The position numbers were made by a program, and so were the translations under genes. From an uncultured Chitinophaga sp. (GTDB lineage: Bacteria; Bacteroidota; Bacteroidia; Chitinophagales; Chitinophagaceae): a DNA stretch of 64,000 nt. The notes beneath the pieces are model-generated. The model was not told the origin of the DNA. It saw only the letters and a program-made list of their open reading frames with translations, and did not search any database. Where the stretch lies: the NCBI RefSeq assembly GCF_946479755.1, contig NZ_CAMLHC010000029.1, forward strand, positions 1 to 64,000, written 5' to 3'. Numbering within the stretch: position 1 is the stretch's first letter; the number at the start of each line of letters is the position of its first letter. Positions 1 to 8,077 of this stretch are shown here, in pieces.

Positions 1-31
1 TCGACTGAAATTGCGATTATAAATTAAACGT

Positions 32-311
32 TGACACAGTTTATTTTACACTCCCTCGAGGTTGCAAGTATTTGACTTACAACCCATTCTTTGTGTCAAT
101 ATCGTTTTTATCCGCTTCTGTCCACCATTTGCGGCACATAATTGTCACACGACATGACACACGAAAATTATTTCCTATCTCTTCAACTGCCAGTCAATCT
201 TACGTTTGGGCAGCATGACACAACGGCTGTTGTGTACGAAAAAAGACCTTCTTTCACTTTGGCCCCACTTTCTCACCATTTTGCAAATGGCTCCAAATCC
301 TTACTGACACA
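32..311. promoter_or_regulatory. Cluster of TGACACA heptamers in gene-free DNA
   Basis: TGACACA occurs at 32-38, 155-161, 216-222 and 305-311, and its complement TGTGTCA at 92-98. The first four sites are spaced 60, 63 and 61 bases apart. The copy at 216 runs into a small hairpin (arms 218-224 and 229-235). I see no convincing gene between 1 and 626. The cluster could be a regulator-binding array or chance; the DNA between sites is not repeated. Confidence 0.25.
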
Positions 312-626
312 GCATACTATTATGCACCCATGGTTTCACCTTTAAATATCGTTCGGTATAAAGCTATTGAAGCGAAAGAATGTAAAGGGCGATAAAACCA
401 TAAAAGCAAATATGAATGGCTTTTTCATAAATAGAGATTTACAATTGGAAAGTTATGTGTATTTAGACGTAATTCAACCAATAGCTTCCATCCCGGAGGG
501 GTAAAGCATTATTTAGGCTAAAAAATGTCTTAAACCAGTAACAGTTTTACGGGAACCCATAAATGTTCATTTTCAATAGTCGTATATTCGAATATATTCA
601 ATTCATCATTTAAAACACGTTACCTC

Positions 627-773
627 ATGAACAAGTTTGAAACAATCAAGCCAGGCCCTAAGCCTAAAACAGACGAGGGGAAAGACGACAAAAGAAGAAG
701 AGTGCTTCCAGAGACAAAACCTAAACATCCCGATTTAAAGCCTCATAAGCATAAAACTGGCGAGTCTCGATAA
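627..773 (+). CDS. Small basic proline/lysine-rich protein, 48 aa, unknown
   Basis: An ATG-to-TAA ORF of 48 codons that I do not recognise as a family. It has no signal peptide or membrane segment. It is dominated by Lys, Pro, Arg and His, with a repeated PxPK/KPK pattern near residues 9-14, an RRR run near residue 23, and a His/Lys-rich tail, so it should be highly charged, probably disordered, and able to bind nucleic acid or acidic partners. Support for a real gene is the strong intrinsic terminator starting 10 bases after the stop and the lack of any competing ORF. No clear promoter was found in the AT-rich upstream DNA. Function is unknown and a non-coding transcript is possible. Confidence 0.5.
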   Translation: MNKFETIKPGPKPKTDEGKDDKRRRVLPETKPKHPDLKPHKHKTGESR

Positions 774-783
774 AATGTTTTTC

Positions 784-810
784 AAATGCCGGCTATATAA
801 CCGGCATTTT
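784..810 (+). terminator. Intrinsic terminator of the 48-aa ORF
   Basis: A perfect 9-bp stem (784-792 with 801-809), an 8-base loop, and T-rich sequence after the stem. It lies immediately downstream of the small ORF. Confidence 0.75.
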
Positions 811-1086
811 CTTCAAATGAAAGCGGCTACAGAATGCCCAGGCGAAGACCTGCCAAGTTGAATGTTTTGGTTTTACGGGCGGCTTTTTTCAAGGATGGAA
901 AGTGGATTTAAAACAAGACAATTTATCAATGGAGCAAGTTGATCTCTATTAATAGTATAAAAGGATAGAAAGCTAAAGAAGCCTTCAAAATCAGCTTGAC
1001 GGGTTTATTGAGCAATCGGGCCCGAAAAATTTCAATTTTATGGCATTACCGTTTTGGCGGGAGGTCACACGTCACAACATCCTTAT

Positions 1087-1128
1087 AAAAGCGAATGGCA
1101 TCCGGGTGTACAACCGGATGCCATTCGC
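1087..1128 (-). terminator. Intrinsic terminator of the TonB receptor gene
   Basis: A perfect 15-bp stem (1128-1114 with 1105-1091 on the minus strand) with an 8-base loop, followed in the minus direction by TTTT. It sits 17 bases past the receptor's stop codon. Confidence 0.8.
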
Positions 1129-1144
1129 CTGTAGTTGTCTGTGA

Positions 1145-3613
1145 TTAAAATCTTACCGCCAGGTTTGCGGATGCGTTGAAAGGCAGCTGCGGACTGATAA
1201 CACCCTGGCCGGTGAAATACTGTTCATCGGTGATGTTGTCGAACTTCAATCCTATCCTGAATTTGTCGGCATCATAGAATGCAGTGGCATTGATCAGTGT
1301 ATACGGTTTGAATACAAAACGACCGGTAGTAGCTGAATTGGCAGTAACGTGTTCGCTCACATAATTAGCGCCGGCGCCAATACCAAGGCCTTTCAGTGTT
1401 CCCTTGTAAAGGGTGTAGCTCAGCCAGAGGTTACCGATGGTGGGAGGACCGGCGTTGGAAGGACGGTATCCGTCAGTGTCTTTACCGGTAGTATTCAGTT
1501 TGCTGTCGTTATAAGCATAACCGGCAATAAGGTTCAGCCCTTTAAATGGAACCGCCATCACTTCCACTTCTGCTCCTTTACTGCGCTGGGTGCCATCCTG
1601 GACGGTAATCGTGTATTCTGTACCGTTATCCATCAGCACATCCGGACGGGTCATATTCTTCACCTTGATGTCGTAGTAGCTGGCAGTGACCGTCAACCTG
1701 TTTTGCAGGAGATTCAGCTTCACACCGCCTTCCAGCTGATTGGCATACATTGGCTTGAAGTTTCCGTTTACATTGGCCACCGGCTGCGTTACCGGGGGAA
1801 CATTCACAAACCCGTTCATATAGTTACCGAAGAGGGATATCATTTCCGGAACGATTTCATATACCAGTCCCAGTTTAGGCGACAGGGAAGTCTGATAGAA
1901 CCTGCTGTCAGGCACCATTTTTCCGGATACATGGTTAAAGGTCCCGTTACTGGCAAAATAATCCAGGCGCAAGCTAAGTACCGCTACCAGGTAACGCGTA
2001 ATGTTTACCGCATCGGAAGCATAGGCGCCATAAATATTATTGGAAGTATAGTTCTTAACCGGTGCAGCCCCGCTCGTGACAATCTTATTGATGGCGTTGG
2101 CCCTTGACAGCAGGCTGTATTTGACGAAGTTTGGATTGGAACCGCTGATGGTGTCAAACTTCACAATGCCAGAGTAGTTGTTAAAAGCGTTCTGGTTCAG
2201 GTAATCTAATCCAACCACCAGCCGGTTACGGATACCGCCTATATGAAAATCGCCGGTAAAGTTTTGCTGAATACTGGTAGTGGCAGCATCTGCATTCTGC
2301 AGCTGCACGTTACGCTCTACCAGATCGTCACTGGTATTTCCACGGATAAACTCATACTGGTAAATACCATCTGTTTTCCTGGTATTCCGGGAGAAATTGG
2401 TGCTGGACACCCATCCCCGGCCTAATTTATAATCGATGCGGCCATGAATATTGGAAGATGGCGCTTTTAAGGTTATATCGTTATTGGTATAGGACCTGTT
2501 CCAGTCGAAATTCATTTCGGATGGATTGGTAGCGAAAAACTTACGGGTTCTGCTCAGGAAGATAATAGAAGGATTGGTACCCTCATAGGAATAAATTTCA
2601 GCACCCAGGGTGATATCCAGACGCTCAGTAGGTTTATAGTTAATTACCGGGGCAAGGAAGAACGATTTCCTGAAACCCGCGTCCTGCGGTGAATTGCGGG
2701 TATGGTATGCTGCATTCAGCCGGGCCGTTAATGTTTTGCTCTTGTTCACCGGGCCATATACATCTGCAGTAATCCTGTTGAGATTATAACTGCCACCGGT
2801 ATACGAAACTTCTCCACCTAAAGTGTCTAACGGTTTTTTGGTGACTACGTTAATTAAACCACCGAAAGAAGTGACAGCACCGCCAAACAAGGTGCCAGAG
2901 GGTCCTTTTATTACCTCTACTGACTGAATATTGGCCATATCAATTTCGCCATTGGTCTGACCAGGGAGACCATCCACCATAGATACCCGGGTAGGGAATC
3001 CACGGAGATTGTAGTATACGGCGCCATCGCCACCGCGACCAATACTTCCCTGCATTTTAATCAGGCCGGGCGCATTTTTTAGTCCTTCACTGAGGTCCGT
3101 AATAATCTGTTCTGTCATCAGTTTATCGGACAGTGTGGTATATACCTGCGGATTTTCCATGTACTTCAAAGGAAGTTTGGAAACAATGCGGCTTTCCTTG
3201 TTCAGTTCTTTACTGATCGTACGGGTACTGATTTCAAATTCCTTTAGGCCGATAGCGCTTTCTTTTATTACAAAATCAGCCGTAACGCTGCCGTCAGCCG
3301 CAAGGGTTACGGTGCGTTTCATTACCGGTAATCCCAGTAAGGTGGCTTTTAGCGTATAATTTCCTTTCCGGAGATGATCAAAGCGGTAGTTACCCTCTTT
3401 GTCAGTATATGTTTCCTGGTTTGTTTCCACCAGCATTACCAGTACTTCCGCCACCGGCTGCCCATCGGAGGAAGAAATTTTCCCCTGAATAACAGCATTG
3501 GATTGCGCCATCAGCTGACCGGCGACAAGCAAGAAAAATAAAAACAAAAGGATCCGTACGTGGATAGCCAGGCTGGCACGCAGGCCTGACTCACGCAAGC
3601 AAAATGGTTTCAT
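1145..3613 (-). CDS. TonB-dependent siderophore-type receptor with CarboxypepD_reg-like N-terminal domain
   Basis: An 822-aa outer-membrane receptor. The ATG at 3613 is preferred because the longer frame begins with GTG at 3640. Residues 1-37 are a signal peptide ending MAQ. Residues about 40-118 form a carboxypeptidase-regulatory-like beta domain. The plug follows at about 150-260 with typical motifs (NLRGFP, VEVIKGPSG, GLINVVTKKP), then a 22-strand barrel to a C-terminal aromatic residue (AVRF). The family imports ferric siderophores or similar chelates using TonB/ExbBD energy. It is monocistronic, with a strong terminator after it and a TAGCTTTG box upstream. The substrate cannot be read from the sequence; iron-siderophore uptake is the default inference. 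Confidence 0.9.
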   Translation of the reverse strand: MKPFCLRESGLRASLAIHVRILLFLFFLLVAGQLMAQSNAVIQGKISSSDGQPVAEVLVMLVETNQETYTDKEGNYRFDHLRKGNYTLKATLLGLPVMKRTVTLAADGSVTADFVIKESAIGLKEFEISTRTISKELNKESRIVSKLPLKYMENPQVYTTLSDKLMTEQIITDLSEGLKNAPGLIKMQGSIGRGGDGAVYYNLRGFPTRVSMVDGLPGQTNGEIDMANIQSVEVIKGPSGTLFGGAVTSFGGLINVVTKKPLDTLGGEVSYTGGSYNLNRITADVYGPVNKSKTLTARLNAAYHTRNSPQDAGFRKSFFLAPVINYKPTERLDITLGAEIYSYEGTNPSIIFLSRTRKFFATNPSEMNFDWNRSYTNNDITLKAPSSNIHGRIDYKLGRGWVSSTNFSRNTRKTDGIYQYEFIRGNTSDDLVERNVQLQNADAATTSIQQNFTGDFHIGGIRNRLVVGLDYLNQNAFNNYSGIVKFDTISGSNPNFVKYSLLSRANAINKIVTSGAAPVKNYTSNNIYGAYASDAVNITRYLVAVLSLRLDYFASNGTFNHVSGKMVPDSRFYQTSLSPKLGLVYEIVPEMISLFGNYMNGFVNVPPVTQPVANVNGNFKPMYANQLEGGVKLNLLQNRLTVTASYYDIKVKNMTRPDVLMDNGTEYTITVQDGTQRSKGAEVEVMAVPFKGLNLIAGYAYNDSKLNTTGKDTDGYRPSNAGPPTIGNLWLSYTLYKGTLKGLGIGAGANYVSEHVTANSATTGRFVFKPYTLINATAFYDADKFRIGLKFDNITDEQYFTGQGVISPQLPFNASANLAVRF

Positions 3614-3668
3614 TAGCGTTGAATAGAAGTTAATGCTCACTGTTAATCTGCTTGGTTACTGAGCACCG

Positions 3669-3676
3669 CAAAGCTA
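3669..3676 (-). promoter_or_regulatory. Candidate Bacteroidota -7 element for the TonB receptor
   Basis: The minus strand reads TAGCTTTG, matching the TAnnTTTG -7 consensus of the Bacteroidota primary sigma factor. It would give a leader of about 50 bases. No clear -33 TTTG was found. Confidence 0.4.
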
Positions 3677-3919
3677 CTGTGATCGCTATTCTTACTGTAA
3701 TCGGATCGGGAAACCATTTTATGCATTCGGGAAAATATATTCAAACTTATTATGTCCTATCCTTTCCACAAATGCTTTATCGGGTTTACCATGGCCGCCT
3801 ATAGGGCCTGATAGCCGACTATTACAATGGCAATAGCTATCGATAAGAAGCAGGCCAGCTCACCCCCCAATGAATGCTTACACGCTACTGATAAGCCTAC
3901 AAACATTTATTCGAGAAGA

Positions 3920-4789
3920 TTATAATAACTCCTTAAGTTGCTCTTTGATAATCCCCCGGATCTGTAGCTTACTTTCGTCAGTAAAGTATTCTTCAATTAC
4001 AGTATTTAATGAAGAAGCATCTAAGATATAATTGTAGGGTGGCTCCTTTACTTTATGAAAAGAATATGAAGAGGATCTTCCCTGCTTTTTGTAGATTATA
4101 GTTATACCAATTCTATACAAGTCGGCCCAATCCCATATACCATGATCTTTCAACTCAGTATAAAGCGACTCCGAATCCGCACTATAGCTTTCGTGATAAA
4201 AGAGAAGCATCGCCCGATGAGCAAATCTCAGATAACTGGCTGTTTGTTGAGCATCTTTTATAGTAGGCCATTTAGCCTTTACCTCATATGCGGTCAGCTC
4301 AGGCATGAGTGATAAACAGTATTTCAAATTATTTGGATAATAGAGCGAAAGAAGATCTGGATTTCCAAATAGGGAACTTCCCCTTTTATTTCCATAAACC
4401 TCAACAATATCAAAATCTCCGGTATTCTTCAGATATTTTTGAACCGGTAAATAAAAAGGCTCTTCTACTTTTTCATATCTGGACTCTTTAACAAGTGTGA
4501 CAGGGGTAGATGGTTGTTTGGTATTATTATAAAGCTCTCTAAGTTTTTTTTCGTTAGATTCAGTCAAACGCTTCTGGAGCCCCTGTACGCTTCTAAATCT
4601 GATTCCACCGTTTTTTCCTCTTATACGATTTATTTTTTCGATATTAACGAGGCTATTTACGATGATACTATAGTATCCTGAATCAACACCAAGTATTTCC
4701 AAAACAGCCTCGCGGCTAAGCTCTCCTTCATTATCGTTCAAATGCTTAATTAACTTGATTGATAATTTAATTAATTTATCAGTTGTCAT
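3920..4789 (-). CDS. Winged-helix protein with a PD-(D/E)XK nuclease-like domain
   Basis: A 289-aa protein; the ATG at 4789 is chosen over a TTG one codon earlier. Residues about 4-70 look like a helical winged-helix DNA-binding domain with a basic wing (RIRGKNGGIRF). After a variable linker, residues about 110-200 carry a PD-(D/E)XK pattern: GNPDLL with D145, then YEVKAK with E169 and K171, and a downstream QQ at 181-182. This is the order of catalytic residues seen in many restriction-endonuclease-like proteins. No signal peptide is present. The gene is visibly AT-richer than its neighbours, which suggests transfer. No methyltransferase or other defence gene lies beside it. Nuclease activity is an inference; it may be a DNA-binding regulator with an inactive fold. 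Confidence 0.75.
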   Translation of the reverse strand: MTTDKLIKLSIKLIKHLNDNEGELSREAVLEILGVDSGYYSIIVNSLVNIEKINRIRGKNGGIRFRSVQGLQKRLTESNEKKLRELYNNTKQPSTPVTLVKESRYEKVEEPFYLPVQKYLKNTGDFDIVEVYGNKRGSSLFGNPDLLSLYYPNNLKYCLSLMPELTAYEVKAKWPTIKDAQQTASYLRFAHRAMLLFYHESYSADSESLYTELKDHGIWDWADLYRIGITIIYKKQGRSSSYSFHKVKEPPYNYILDASSLNTVIEEYFTDESKLQIRGIIKEQLKELL

Positions 4790-4828
4790 CAAACTTATAA
4801 TTTAATTTTAACGACATGAATATACATA

Positions 4829-5422
4829 TTATTCATTTTTAAACAACAACCCCATAATCACCCTCCCCCGCTCATCTATCAACGCCTTAAACTCCTCTCC
4901 CGACACCCCGAACAACTTCTCATACAGCGGCGCCATGATCAACGGATAAGACAACAACGAAAATAAGTTCATCAGGAAATGCGCCGGGTTCATCTTTGTG
5001 ATCGTGCCTTTTTCCATTTCATCCGCAGCCTCCTTTAGATAGGACATAACAGGCTCTGAATGAATATCGGACATCAGCTGCTGGCCTAACGTGTTGATCT
5101 CGGTCACGAGGAATGTTTCCTGGTAAGGGAAAGCGATCATATGCCGGAGGAAAACGGCGATGATATTTTCTGTTTTAGCTTTAAAAGGTTGGCCGGCAGT
5201 CATGCATGCATTGAGACGCTGACTCAGGTCCTGCATGGCATCGTGGAAGATAGCGGCAATCAGCTGGTCCCTGGAACGAAAGTAATAATGCAGCGAGGTC
5301 CTGTTGACACCGGCGGCATCTGCTATTTCCTGTGTAGTGGCATGGAGCTTCCCTTCTGCAAAAAGCAGGCGTTTGGCGGTATCTTTTATATGCTGTTCCG
5401 TCCCTGTATTTTTTAGCGGCAT
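4829..5422 (-). CDS. TetR/AcrR-family transcriptional regulator
   Basis: A 197-aa one-component repressor-type protein. The N-terminal TetR helix-turn-helix is clear at about residues 24-45 (TTQEIADAAGVNRTSLHYYF). The rest is the helical ligand-binding and dimerisation region. It starts 4 bases after the stop of the ABC-F gene on the same strand, so the two genes form an operon. A 12-bp palindrome just ahead of the ABC-F start codon is a natural operator, which would make the operon self-regulated. The inducer is probably a drug acting on the ribosome, inferred only from its partner. Confidence 0.92.
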   Translation of the reverse strand: MPLKNTGTEQHIKDTAKRLLFAEGKLHATTQEIADAAGVNRTSLHYYFRSRDQLIAAIFHDAMQDLSQRLNACMTAGQPFKAKTENIIAVFLRHMIAFPYQETFLVTEINTLGQQLMSDIHSEPVMSYLKEAADEMEKGTITKMNPAHFLMNLFSLLSYPLIMAPLYEKLFGVSGEEFKALIDERGRVIMGLLFKNE

Positions 5423-5426
5423 CTTT

Positions 5427-7064
5427 TTAAGTTAAACTTATGCGATAGTCTATTCCTATTTCGTTGATAAAATAATCATCATGTGAAATTACCAATAATG
5501 TGCCCTGGAAATTTTTTACTGTCAGTGTGAGTATTTCCAGGCTTTTAACGTCCAGGTTGTTGGTCGGTTCATCCAGGATCAGTACGTCTGGCGCCTGAAG
5601 ACTGGCCGACAAACAACTCAGCGATAACTTCATTCTCTCGCCTCCGCTCAGCCATGCACATTTTTTATCAAAATCTTCCGGTTTAAACTGGGAATACACC
5701 AGTAGTTCCGCTAACTCATGCTCTTCCAGACCGTTTTTATTATACGCCTGTATTTGTTCATACACGCTTAGTTCCGGATCTATCATGGAATAGTCCTGGT
5801 CCAGGTAACAATAAGAGAAAACTTCGCTGCGGTAATTGCCTTCAGATGGTAGTAGCTCCCCGGTGATAAGCTTCAGCAGCGTGGTCTTCCCGCTTCCATT
5901 GGCACCGTCGATCCGTACCCGTTCACCGGATTTAACCTGAAAGCTAAGATTATTCCATAATAATCTGTCACCATACTTAAAGTTGACAGCTGCCATTTCG
6001 ATGAGCAACTGCCCGGGCGGCAGGTCCGGCGACTGGATATTGATTTTAAGCGTTTCATACTCCTCGATCTGCGCCCTGATTTCCTCCATATGCAGCAGCA
6101 GCGTAGCTATCTTTTCTTCATGCGCATGAAGCATCCTCGCCGTACTGCGTTCAGCCTTATTCTTTAAGCCACCGGCAATAATACGTGGTATGGAATTGCT
6201 CAACCCTGCCGAACGGCCTTTTAATTCCTGTTGCGCCCTTTGACCAGCCATATCACCAGCTTTTTTCTCAGACGCTTTCAGTGCTTTGGATTGTTCGTTC
6301 AACCGGGCACGCAAGGCACTGACTTTCTCCATCTTTTTTTGCTGATAGAACTCAAAATTTCCGCCGAACGTTTCAATGCCTTTTTCACTCAGCTCCAGCG
6401 TTTTGTTCATGAGGTTCAACAGCATCCGGTCATGGCTCACGATCAGCATAGTGGATTTGCTTTGAAGGATCATCTCGTACAGCTGCTTCCTGGTTACAAG
6501 ATCGAGGTGATTGGAAGGCTCATCAAACAATATCAGTTTCGGACTGTTCAGGTCCATCGCTGCCAGAAAAACTTTTGTCTTCTGTCCACCGCTCAGGCTC
6601 CCCAGCAAACGGTTTTCACTGACATGCCCAAGGCCCCATTTCTCAAGTACCCGCTTCACTTTGTTTTCGATATCCCAATCGTCGTCCAGCTGGGTAAAAT
6701 GCTGCGCATCCGTATCTCCTCCTAAAATGGCCCGCAGCGCATCCAGCTTTTTATCTGCACCTAACGCCTTCGCTACAGACCATGTATCGAATTCGCCCAA
6801 ATGCTGGGGCACATACCAGGGTATCTCCGAACGACTGACTTCTCCTGATGTTAATTCAAGCGTTCCTGAAAGGATGCGAAGCAGTGTTGATTTACCTGCC
6901 CCATTGATGCCTACCAATGCAGCCTTTTCCCCATCATTCAAAATAAAGTTCAGGTCATTGAATAACTCCTCATTATCCGGATGAACATAATTCAATGATC
7001 TTATTATTAAGCCCACAGGATCTGATTTTAAAGTACAGGGACAAAGATGTGTTTTTATATTCAT
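5427..7064 (-). CDS. ABC-F ATPase, putative antibiotic-resistance ribosomal protection protein
   Basis: A 545-aa soluble protein with two ATPase domains and no membrane segments, which defines ABC-F. Domain 1 has Walker A at 52-60 (GINGAGKST), signature LSGGQ at 157-161 and Walker B LILFDEP at 177-183. A charged helical linker spans about 242-345, and domain 2 has Walker A at 387-395, LSGGE at 472-476 and LILDEP at 495-500. ABC-F proteins bind the ribosomal E site and relieve antibiotic or translation stalling. Linkage to TetR favours a resistance role over a housekeeping EttA/Uup role. The first 17 residues (MNIKTHLCPC...) do not look like the usual family start, so translation may begin later at GTG codon 17, or the stretch may act as a leader. 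Confidence 0.9.
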   Translation of the reverse strand: MNIKTHLCPCTLKSDPVGLIIRSLNYVHPDNEELFNDLNFILNDGEKAALVGINGAGKSTLLRILSGTLELTSGEVSRSEIPWYVPQHLGEFDTWSVAKALGADKKLDALRAILGGDTDAQHFTQLDDDWDIENKVKRVLEKWGLGHVSENRLLGSLSGGQKTKVFLAAMDLNSPKLILFDEPSNHLDLVTRKQLYEMILQSKSTMLIVSHDRMLLNLMNKTLELSEKGIETFGGNFEFYQQKKMEKVSALRARLNEQSKALKASEKKAGDMAGQRAQQELKGRSAGLSNSIPRIIAGGLKNKAERSTARMLHAHEEKIATLLLHMEEIRAQIEEYETLKINIQSPDLPPGQLLIEMAAVNFKYGDRLLWNNLSFQVKSGERVRIDGANGSGKTTLLKLITGELLPSEGNYRSEVFSYCYLDQDYSMIDPELSVYEQIQAYNKNGLEEHELAELLVYSQFKPEDFDKKCAWLSGGERMKLSLSCLSASLQAPDVLILDEPTNNLDVKSLEILTLTVKNFQGTLLVISHDDYFINEIGIDYRISLT

Positions 7065-7072
7065 TTTTGTTA

Positions 7073-7084
7073 GACAAAATTGTC
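7073..7084. promoter_or_regulatory. Candidate TetR operator at the ABC-F/TetR promoter
   Basis: A dyad GACAA-AA-TTGTC lies 9-20 bases upstream of the ABC-F start codon. It abuts a -7-like TTATTTTG on the minus strand (7091-7084), one mismatch from TAnnTTTG, so it would cover the transcription start. Position and symmetry suit a TetR-family operator. Confidence 0.45.
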
Positions 7085-7177
7085 AAAATAAAATTATACC
7101 ACTATTATAATTTATAAAACAACAATTTATAATTACTGATATTATATAATATTTCAGGTAGATATAAAAAAACGAGA

Positions 7178-7275
7178 ATTGAGCATTGAGCATTGACCCT
7201 GCCTGCACCACGAGCACCAAGCACCAAACATCAAACATCAAACATCAAGCATCAAACAACAGGCATCAAACAACC
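7178..7275. repeat. Degenerate heptamer tandem repeats
   Basis: Three near-copies of ATTGAGC (7178-7198) are followed by a run of CATCAAA-like heptamers from 7214 to about 7275. The array lies just upstream of the two gene fragments of the deletion scar. It can be read through in one frame, but the translation is low-complexity and unlikely to be a protein. Confidence 0.6.
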
Positions 7276-7311
7276 GTTGTTGCCTATCTTTATACATCGA
7301 ATCAGGGAAAT

Positions 7312-7400
7312 ATGCCGAAGAGAAAAACATCCATCCCGGTAAACATCATGGCAAACGAGTTCGGCATGGGCATCGTTATTGAAAGGAACCAAGTGAAAAA
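7312..7400 (+). pseudogene. AraC-family regulator remnant (N-terminal fragment)
   Basis: From the ATG at 7312 about 28 codons read MPKRKTSIPV...GMGIVIER, the style of N-terminus seen in Bacteroidota AraC regulators, just before the cupin-like sensor domain. Similarity stops near 7390-7400. The frame ends at 7428 after out-of-frame residues, where the next fragment begins in another frame. The rest of the regulator, including its DNA-binding domain, is missing. Identification rests on a short stretch and is tentative. Confidence 0.45.
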
Positions 7401-7403
7401 CCT

Positions 7404-7625
7404 ACGCTCGGGATCGGCGGCTCGCTGACAGCACAGGGCGCTGCTGCACTGGCAGAAGCCTTAGAAAAACATAGCGAAAATTTTGAGGCGGCGTTCGCGG
7501 AATACAATAAGAACCTCCGCCCGTTTATTGAAGCAGTGCTGGCCGAAGCGGCGTTGAACGTAAGAGAGCATTTTATTCTGCGGACAGAAGAAACAATTCG
7601 CAGGAGAAATGCCGAGGGGTTTTAG
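7404..7625 (+). pseudogene. FAD-dependent monooxygenase remnant (C-terminal fragment)
   Basis: A 73-codon open frame without its own start, ending with TAG at 7623-7625. It reads IGGSLTAQGAAALAEAL near its beginning and later FEAAFAEYNKNLRPFIE and RTEETIRRRN. This matches the last part of PHBH/TetX-type flavin monooxygenases, where a GxGG-containing FAD-contacting helix is followed by the ExYxxxxRPF helix. The upstream FAD- and NADPH-binding domains are absent. Its abrupt junction with the AraC head suggests a deletion that removed the DNA between two formerly separate genes. Confidence 0.6.
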
Positions 7626-7630
7626 ATATA

Positions 7631-7993
7631 TCAACAAAGCCGGAATTTCTTCCGTTTAAAATCTATCACGCTGGGACCATCTGAACAACCACCCACTTCC
7701 GGCGCGTCTTTATCTGCGGGCGTATGCCCAATGATCCATGCGCCAGATTTGCGGTGTTTCATGATAATGCCGCTATCGATTATTTCGCCCTTTTTACCTG
7801 AAAGATTACCACCATTGTGGATAACATAGATAGAATCACCCTTAATCTTTACCAGCACCGTGGCGCCATGAGACCTGCCGCCCCATTCGTCAAAAGCCAC
7901 CTGGTATACATAAATACCATTTTTAGGCTTCTGCGCATAGACATGGCCCGCACCCGCGACCGTTAAAAGCAGTATGATCAGTATATGTTTCAT
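7631..7993 (-). CDS. Small secreted protein of unknown function, 120 aa
   Basis: It has a clear signal peptide (residues 1-21, ending VYAQ), so it is exported. The mature part of about 100 residues looks all-beta, with alternating hydrophobic strands (IYVYQVAF, TVLVKIKGDSIYVI) and two cysteines near the end (in VGGCSDG and the terminal RLC) that could form a disulphide. No recognised catalytic motif was found. It lies downstream of the 137-aa secreted gene on the same strand, but the terminator between them points to separate transcripts. The stop is 5 bases from the end of the convergent monooxygenase fragment. Confidence 0.75.
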   Translation of the reverse strand: MKHILIILLLTVAGAGHVYAQKPKNGIYVYQVAFDEWGGRSHGATVLVKIKGDSIYVIHNGGNLSGKKGEIIDSGIIMKHRKSGAWIIGHTPADKDAPEVGGCSDGPSVIDFKRKKFRLC

Positions 7994-8020
7994 CCGTGGT
8001 AATTATTCACCAAACTAATG

Positions 8021-8054
8021 AAAAAGACCGGTACAACAAAACGTTGTACCGGTC
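8021..8054 (-). terminator. Intrinsic terminator after the 137-aa secreted protein
   Basis: A perfect 12-bp stem (8054-8043 with 8037-8026 on the minus strand), a 5-base loop, and a run of five T residues immediately after it. It starts 24 bases past the stop codon at 8078. Confidence 0.85.
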
Positions 8055-8077
8055 CTTTACTTTCGCAGGTAGATAGT

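Noticed and set aside
142..345. 67-aa plus-strand frame in the left intergenic region
   Set aside because: No domain or signal, short, in AT-rich DNA, and overlapping the TGACACA cluster. Nothing supports coding.
3614..3640. GTG start of the first TonB receptor
   Set aside because: The ATG at 3613 directly precedes the signal peptide. The same logic moved starts to the internal ATG at 4789, 16251, 25202, 27539, 31537, 36461, 40590, 54994 and 56009, where the longer frame begins with TTG or GTG.
7178..7275. Possible CRISPR-like array
   Set aside because: The units are heptamers without unique spacers or cas genes; this is a simple tandem repeat.
7186..7428. 80-aa frame through the heptamer repeats
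   Set aside because: The first half is translated simple repeat and the end is out-of-frame sequence across the scar junction. Only the part from 7312 resembles a protein, and it is a remnant.
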